Below, one piece after another: positions 57,740 through 64,000 of a stretch of 64,000 nt of DNA (the stretch's first letter is position 1; each line of letters opens with the position of its first letter). The stretch comes from Escarpia spicata (lineage: Eukaryota; Annelida; Polychaeta; Sabellida; Siboglinidae). The stretch is taken from assembly GCA_963995525.1 (NCBI GenBank), contig OZ023214.1, forward strand, positions 17,134,514-17,198,513, written 5' to 3'. The notes beneath the pieces are model-generated. The model saw nothing but the letters and a program-made list of their open reading frames with translations. It did no database searches and was not told the origin of the DNA. Position numbers and translations under genes: made by a program.

Positions 57740-58909
57740 TGACTAGATTACTCTGACATGAATTAAGTGATTTACAAGATAAAATGCTTGGATCGAGGTA
57801 GAGAATTCCAGTCTTTCATTGTGGTTGGGAAACAACTATTTCTAAATATATTTGTTGAGTGCCTGATTTGCTGGAACTGATTATAATTTTTGCGTGAGCA
57901 TCTAGTATTGCGTTTGATATATTGTTGAAATGGGATATCTATAAGGTTGTGTTCCATCTTATATAGCATGCTTTATGTAGTCTTTTGATTTTCCTTCTTG
58001 TTTGGAAGGTGCCGCACTGGAGGTCTTTAAGGAGATGTGTTATCGTTCCTGGCTCTCTAGAGTAGTTTTGCCTACAAAATCTGGCGGCTTGTCTTTGGTA
58101 TTCTTTAGGCGATGTGGATCCCATGATGCTGACGCGTATTCAAGTATTAGGCGGACAAGGGTTATGTAAGCCATGGGTTTGATGTGGGTTGGGCTCTTAT
58201 TTAAATTTCTCCAAATAATTCCCAGTACCTGTTGTGCTTTGTTTGTGATGGCATTGCATTGTGCTGTCCAGTTTAATGTATTTGATATTTGTATTCCAAG
58301 ATAACAGTGTGATTCAACAGATTTAAGTTGTTGTCCGCAGAAGGTGTAGAGATTTGGTGTGGGTTTTCTCGAGGCTAGGGTCATTGTAAAACATTTACTA
58401 GGGTTGAATTTCATAAGCCATGTGTCCAGCCATTCGTCAAGTTTGAGCAGATCGTTTTTGAGGAGAGATGTGTCTTTGTTGGTGAATATAAGAGGCAATC
58501 ATCTGCGAAAAAGCAAATATTTGAAGAGAGGTTGTCAGGCAGCTCATTTATGTAAACTAGGATAAGTAGTGGCCCCAGTATTGTTCTCTGTGGAATCCAG
58601 AAGTAACTCGAGTTGGTGTTGAAGTTGAACCATTTATTACAAACTGTTAGGGCCTTCCTGTAAGGAAGTTTTCTATCAATGATGATATTGGGCCTGTAAT
58701 GCCATAGTACTTGAGTTTATGGATTAGTCTTTTATGTGGAACTTTATCGAATGCTTTAGTGAAATCTAGGATGGCCATGTCTACCACTTCTCATCAATGG
58801 ATTTGCTTATGTCATGGATTGTTTGAACTGATTGTGTTTCTGTTGATCTTTTGGCACGGAAGCCCTGTTGATGGTCAGTCATAATGTGGTGCTGTTCGAG
58901 ATCGTTAAC
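57740..58909 (-). mobile_element. LINE D, 3' part (CR1/Jockey-like), split by LINE E
   Basis: Minus-strand reverse transcriptase remnant. From 58909 downward it reads LEQHHIMTDHQQGFRAKRST, and then a disrupted palm with LFADDC at about 58510. 58498-58040 is an open frame with KLDEWLDTWLMKFNPSKC and LNWTAQCN. 57969-57772 holds the C-terminal tail. The upstream half of the same element lies at 62111-62683. The two halves join in order once LINE E is removed. Confidence 0.85.
58904..58909. repeat. Probable target duplication of LINE E, left
   Basis: GTTAAC here and GTTCAC at 62105-62110 flank LINE E. They are a 6-bp imperfect duplication of the LINE D target. Confidence 0.5.
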
Positions 58910-61900
58910 TTGTCGTGGTGGGGTAGCTTGCGTGCCTCCGTGACCCTGCGAGCTACGCCGGTGGGAGTCTTAATTGTACTCGTGGCAGGGTCACCCATAC
59001 GGATTGGTTAAAGGGTAGAGGTTAAACTAAAATCGATCTCCTTGCCCTCCAGGTTGGGGGTTGAGCGTAGGGTTAACAACCCTACCTCTTAAAAACAGCT
59101 TGTTACAGAAACTCGTAAAAGAAAATCAACAGATCCCAGCCACCAAGGAAGCTTGAGGCACTAAACCGGTATGACCGATGCTAGTGAAAGCCGCAAGGAA
59201 GCTAGTAGCGCGAAGACAAGCCTACTGGATGCCAAAAACAAACTCCAGATTGGGACCTGGAATGTTAGGACAATGTTCGATACTGCAAAAGTTACACATC
59301 CTTGGAATCAGTGAGGCCAGATGGACAGGTTTTGGGAGACATATCACCCCGACAGGAGAGACAATCTTGTTCTCTGGCAGAGACAACTGCCATATTCCAG
59401 GAGTGGCGCTAATACTCAAGAAAGGAATTGGAAAGACATTGATAGAATGGAAACCAGTCAGTGCTAGACTACTGAGAGCCAGGTTCTTTGGCAAGCACAG
59501 CAAACTTACAATTATCCAATGCTACTCACCAACCAATCATGCAGAACCGGATGAGAAAGAGGCCTTCTATAGCATGCTGCAAGCCGAGAAGGAGAGCGAG
59601 TGCCTGCACACGACGTTTTGATCATCATGGGCGACCTCAATGCAAAGGTTGGATCTGACAATATCGGAAGAGAACGAATAACGGGCAATCAAGGATGTGG
59701 CACCATAAATGAGAATGGTGAGTTGTTATGTGACTTTTGTGGATTGAACAGTATGGTGATAGGAGGAACCCTGTTCTCACACAAAGACATCCACAAACTG
59801 AACTGGATTTCCCCAAATGCACGGGACCAAAACCAAATCGACACATTATGATCAACAACAAATGGCGGCGATCATTACTAGATGTCTGTTTAAGAAGAGG
59901 AGCCGATGTTGGCAGTGATCATCATCTACTTCAGGCAACAGTCAAGCTGAAGCTCAGAAAAACAAGCTACTGTAAACAGACAGGCCAAGAACAATTTAAT
60001 GTACACCTGCTAAAGAATACAACACAAGCTAGAGCTTTCACTGTTAAGCTACAAAACAGATTTGAACTGTTGGAAGAAGAAACAGACACACCTGATCACG
60101 TACAAGAGAAGTGGGAAATCATCAAGAAAGCATACTATCAAACCAGCAAAGAGACACTGGGCATTAAAACCCGACAGCACAAAGAGTGGATCAGTACGGA
60201 AACATGGGAGCGCATACAAGAGAGAAAGCAACTGAAAATAAATCGTAATTGGACAAACCAAATCTGAAAGACTGAAAGAAAGATTGCGAATACAATACAT
60301 TGAGGTGAACTAACTTGTTAAAAAGTCAGCTAGAAGAGACAAAAGAAAGCATTTAGAAGAACTTGCAAACAAAGCTGAAACTGCCGCTTGCAGGCATGAG
60401 ATGAGCACTGTGTACACGATAACAAAACAGATTTGTGGAAACACCAACTACAAGGTCAACCCCCCAATCATGGGCAAAGATGGACGGCTGCTGACCAATA
60501 AAGAGGAACAAGACAGAAGATGGATAGAACACTTCAATGAAATACTAAACAGAACAGACCCACAACACCCAGCAGACATCCAGCCTGCAGAAAGAGACCT
60601 GGAATTAGAAGTGACGCCACCAACGAAGGCTGAGATTAAAGCAGCAATAGCCACACTGGGGAACAACAAGGCTCCAGGAACAGATGCACTCTGTGCAGAA
60701 GTTTTCAAGACAGACCCAGAAACGGCAGCCGATATACTACACCCTCTTTTCATCAACATATGGGAAAAAGAAGAATTGCCTGATGACTGGTCTCAAGGGA
60801 GAATAATCAAGGTACCAAAGAAGGGAAATTTAGCAGACTGCAGCAATGAGAGGGGAATTACTCTACTCTCCATACCAAGCAAAATTTTCTCTAAGATCAT
60901 CATGACACGAATGAAAACAACAGTAGACAAGCTTCTCCGTCCAGAACAAGCAGGCTTCAGAAAAGGGAGAGGAACAACCGAACACATCTTTACTCTGCGG
61001 AACATTCTAGAACAATGCAACGAATGGCAGAGAAAAATATATGTCATTTTTGTACATTTTGAAAAAGCATTCGACAGTGTGCACAGAGAGAGCCTTTGGA
61101 AAATCCTGAGGCACTATTGAATTCCAGAAAAGCTGGTGAAACTCATCCAGGTCTTCTACAGGAATTTATCCTGCAGTGTCGGAAACTCAACAACGAAATT
61201 CACTGTGAATTCCGGTGTCCGCCAAGGGTGTGTCATGTCTTCATTTCTACACAAATCATGACCAACCAACAGCGGACTGGAATCAGATGGAACCTGTGCT
61301 CTTCACTCGAAGATCTAATCTATGCAGATGATCTTGCTCTGCCTTCTCATACTCGAGATCAAGTACAAAAGAAAATAAGTAACCTAGAACAACAAGCCAG
61401 TTCCATTGATCTTTCAATTAATGCAAAAAAGACAAAAATATTGACAAACAGCAACCTGACACAACAACCTATCATGATTAACAATCATGCACTCGAATAT
61501 GTGAACAACCTGGGCAGCACCATCAGTCTCCAAGGAGGTGCAGAAAAAGACATTAAAACACGATTGGGAAAAGCCAGGTCAGCAATTGCAAATCTTCAAC
61601 GGCTATGGAAATCCACAGTATACTCCAGAAAAACAAAACTAAGAATCTACAAGAGCAATGTCCTCTCTGTGCTCCTGTACGACTCAGATTGCTGGCGCAT
61701 GACACAGCAAGACACCAATAGACTCTCTTGCTTCCACATCACCTGCCTAAGGAAGATAATGAAAGTATACTGGCCCGAGACCATTTCCAATACATGGCTC
61801 CACCAAGCAACAAAACAGCAACAGATCTGCCTCACCCTAAAAAGAGGAGGTGGACATGGCTCGGCCATGTCTATATGATGAGCAGCTACATTCCAGCAAA

Positions 61901-62104
61901 GACAGCATTGACCTGGATACCAGAAGGAAATAGGAAAAGAGGCAGACCGAAAACAACTTGGCGACGAACAATTGAAGAAGAACTAAAAAGTGCTGGGCTG
62001 ACCTGCGGCACAGCAGCAAGGAAAGCCCAAGACAGAGGGGTCTGGCGAGATCTTGTGCGAGCCTTATGTGCCACACGGCACGAAGAAGATAAGAAAGTAT
62101 GTAA
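58910..62104 (+). mobile_element. LINE E, RTE-like non-LTR retrotransposon
   Basis: A 3.2-kb, near full-length element inserted in the opposite orientation into LINE D. It has a GC-rich 5' leader (TTGTCGTGGTGGGGTAGCTT), an apurinic-type endonuclease, a linker, a reverse transcriptase with YADD, a C-terminal domain, and a very short 3' end with degenerate AAGT repeats (GATAAGAAAGTATGTAAG). The absence of an ORF1, the compact 3' end and the protein motifs favour the RTE/RTE-X group. Confidence 0.85.
59178..62085 (+). pseudogene. LINE E endonuclease-reverse transcriptase, frameshifted
   Basis: Read in order across several frames. Endonuclease: 59250-59330 LQIGTWNVRT and ILGISEARWTG; 59620-59680 MGDLNAKVGSD; 59737-60267 WRRSLLDVCLRRGADVGSDHH. 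Frame changes fall near 59610 and 59840. Disrupted linker: 60265-60400. Reverse transcriptase: 60401-61120, with NKAPGTDALCAE, GITLLSIPSKI, EQAGFRKGRG and VHFEKAFDSVHRESL (the catalytic VDFEKAFD aspartate is changed to H). After a stop and frame change comes SGVRQGCVMSSFL, then a small deletion near 61245, then EDLIYADDLALPSHT. C-terminal part: 61400-62085, ending RGVWRDLVRALCA. Not functional. Confidence 0.85.
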
Positions 62105-62110
62105 GTTCAC
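62105..62110. repeat. Probable target duplication of LINE E, right
   Basis: GTTCAC, paired with GTTAAC at 58904-58909. Confidence 0.5.
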
Positions 62111-62683
62111 GGTGTTTTATGATGTATTCAAGAAGTTTAGAGACCAAAGGTGTCAAATATATTGGTCTGTAATTGACTGTTTCTGCCCTGCTTCCTTTCT
62201 TAAAAATAGCTGTTATATTGGCTTCTTTCCAGGCTTTGGGAAGTTGATTAGGGTCAACTGATGATTGAAAAATGTCATGTAGTATTGGTGCTAGATGGAA
62301 GGCGGAATGCCATCTGGTCCTTGCGATTTAGATGTGTTAATTTTAGAAAGTTGGTAAAATATTTCTTTAATTGAAATTGTTAGTTTGGGGATTTCTCCAT
62401 GTTGACTTCCGGCCATATCTGGTAGTGTGGAATTTCCTTCACCTGTAAAGACACTTTTGAACAGGTTATTTAAGGCTTCTGCTTTGTGTGTGTCACCATT
62501 AATGATGTTTCCTGCAATGTTCAGGTCCCCAATACCCTGGTTATCCTGTCGTAGTTTAGAAATGAAGCTCCAGAATGATTTTGGTTTCTCCGTTATTGTA
62601 GATGTTTGGATACTATGGCTTACGTAAGATGTTTGTGCATGTTTCTCCTGATATTAGAGAACTCATGCCAGTCTTCTGGATTT
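62111..62683 (-). mobile_element. LINE D, upstream part, split by LINE E
   Basis: The minus-strand translation from 62683 down gives KPKSFWSFISKLRQDNQG, a linker, then KSQGPDGIPP, AWKEANITAIFKKGSR, NYRPI and SKLLEYIIKHR, where LINE E begins. Stops are present. Upstream of 62683 the element is cut by repeat R copy B. Confidence 0.85.
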
Positions 62684-64000
62684 CTATTTTTAGTCCTTTG
62701 GCCGAAGGTCCAAGGGACTATTGCCATCACTCTGCGTCCGCCGTCCGCCGTCCGCCGTCCGCCGTCCGCCGTACGCCGTCCGACGTCCGCCGTTAGCTGC
62801 CGTATCTCAGAAACCGTTCAGCAACCTTTTCTCTCATTTTGCATAGACATATCTTAGGGCACTGCCACTATGCACGAAAAATCTGTATTTGATTGTATCA
62901 TTCTAAGGGCTCCCTAGGGCCTCCAAGGACCCCAAAACTGGTAAAACATTTTGCCAATTTTTTCAAAAATTGTTCAGCAACTTTTTCTCTAATTTTTACA
63001 TATACATTTCATGTGGTAGCGCCACTGTACACGAGAAATCTGTATTTGATTGAATCATTCTAAGGGCACAAAAGGTCCCCTAAAATGCTAAATTTGCTAA
63101 CTAAATTGTTTGCTGCACCAGCAGATCTATCAAGCTTACAGTTCTTTTGTTCAACTAATCCCTTTTCCTACAACATCTGTCACACCTCACTGTGGCTTCC
63201 TGATAGGAAGTGTGACTAATCTGTAATTTGTCACAGGCAGAGGCTTGTGTCAATAGACAGGGCCCACTAGACCCTTGGACAGTTGTGCCTACATTCTAAG
63301 GAGTCATCCTGAAACAACCAAATGTCAACCACTAGAAGAGTTGACATAGTTCCGCTATATACAAGCAATCTGTATTTGATTGAATTATTCTAGTATCATC
63401 AGTATATAGTAGCACATACATTTGCAAGATGACTACATCATCATCACTAAGGTTGTTGTAAATTCCACCAGCTGCCACGTCAAGTCCCTTATAATTATGA
63501 CTAACGGTGTTCAAACTCATTCAGGTAAATAGCAAATAACAAAGGAGACAAGTTTTCTCCTTGTGGTAACTCTACATCACACGAGAAGAAGGCTGACACA
63601 GCCCCCCAAAATACAAAATGTTTACACTATCTAGTGATGTGGTTATGAGAAGGGCCCTTGATACTATCCCCTAACAATAGATTTTGTGTATTGTGCCAGA
63701 AACAGTACACTATTCCCCTTCCCAAAACATCTGTCACATGCGGAGTCTGTGTCTTGCATGGATATCTATTGTTATGCAGTTGTTTTGTATAAGCAGGAAG
63801 TTTGTGAAATTAGTTATTCTTAGGCCACAGAAAAGTAATTCCCGGTTTCTCATCAATGTGTATTTAAAAATATGTGCCACAACATTTTATTTTCTATTAT
63901 AATTATTCCTCTAAATGCAAATCGTGGTCAATAAATGAACAGTAAACATGTCAACATTTTACTTCCATCATAACCCTTAACAATCTGTAACTATGATTCA
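62684..64000 (+). repeat. Repeat R, copy B, running off the window
   Basis: Starts CTATTTTTAGTCCTTTGGCC GAAGG, as copy A does, and contains the same ~140-bp subunits with AATCTGTATTTGATTG boxes at about 62880, 63038 and 63366. It ends in the window with CATGTCAACATTTTACTTCC and AACTATGATTCA, shared with copy A. The interior 63110-63930 is unlike copy A. No coding frame of note. Confidence 0.7.
62734..62793. repeat. (GTCCGCC)n microsatellite in repeat R
   Basis: About seven 7-bp units in copy B. Copy A has only one or two units here (GCGTCCGCCATCC), so the tract varies between copies. Confidence 0.85.

Overview
The window looks like nuclear DNA of a marine invertebrate animal, although the species cannot be named from the sequence. 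It is AT-rich and gene-poor, and is packed with non-LTR retrotransposons, a Penelope-like element, tRNA-derived SINEs, microsatellites and several unrelated tandem arrays. Only two ordinary protein genes are well supported, and both are nuclear genes for mitochondrial proteins. One is a pyruvate dehydrogenase phosphatase catalytic subunit (38477-39970, +, one uninterrupted coding exon). The other is mitochondrial ribosomal protein bL36m (49269-49601, +, preceded by a 3' splice site).

Layout. 1-5 kb: a fold-back insertion derived from a Penelope-like element (PLE), then a decayed LINE (A). 5-11 kb: gene-free DNA with 34-bp, 33-bp and 45-bp tandem arrays and a SINE. 12.4-17.4 kb: a 44-bp satellite of about 92 units with higher-order structure, flanked by a LINE remnant and interrupted near its right edge by a truncated LINE. 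17.4-38 kb: gene-free DNA with microsatellites, a 110-nt hairpin, a pair of inverted repeats, a second SINE, a short relative of the satellite and its flank, and a second PLE fold-back insertion. 38-43 kb: the phosphatase gene and a degenerate ~36-bp tandem repeat downstream that begins at its stop codon. 44-49 kb: a (CA)n tract, a 1.1-kb terminal-inverted-repeat element and a 1.1-kb pogo/Tigger-like element. 49-50 kb: MRPL36. 50-64 kb: a nested transposon graveyard: LINE B (-), repeat R inside it, LINE C (+) inside R, then LINE D (-) split by an RTE-like LINE E (+), and a second R copy running off the window.

The most interesting signal is the pair of fold-back PLE insertions (1147-1881 and 36408-36655). 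Each has two head-to-head copies of the same PLE 3' region, each copy carries a 44-nt hammerhead-ribozyme-like motif, and each insertion is flanked by its own perfect 12-13-bp target duplication. Both have the same asymmetric pair of ends. This suggests a recurrent integration product rather than random rearrangement.
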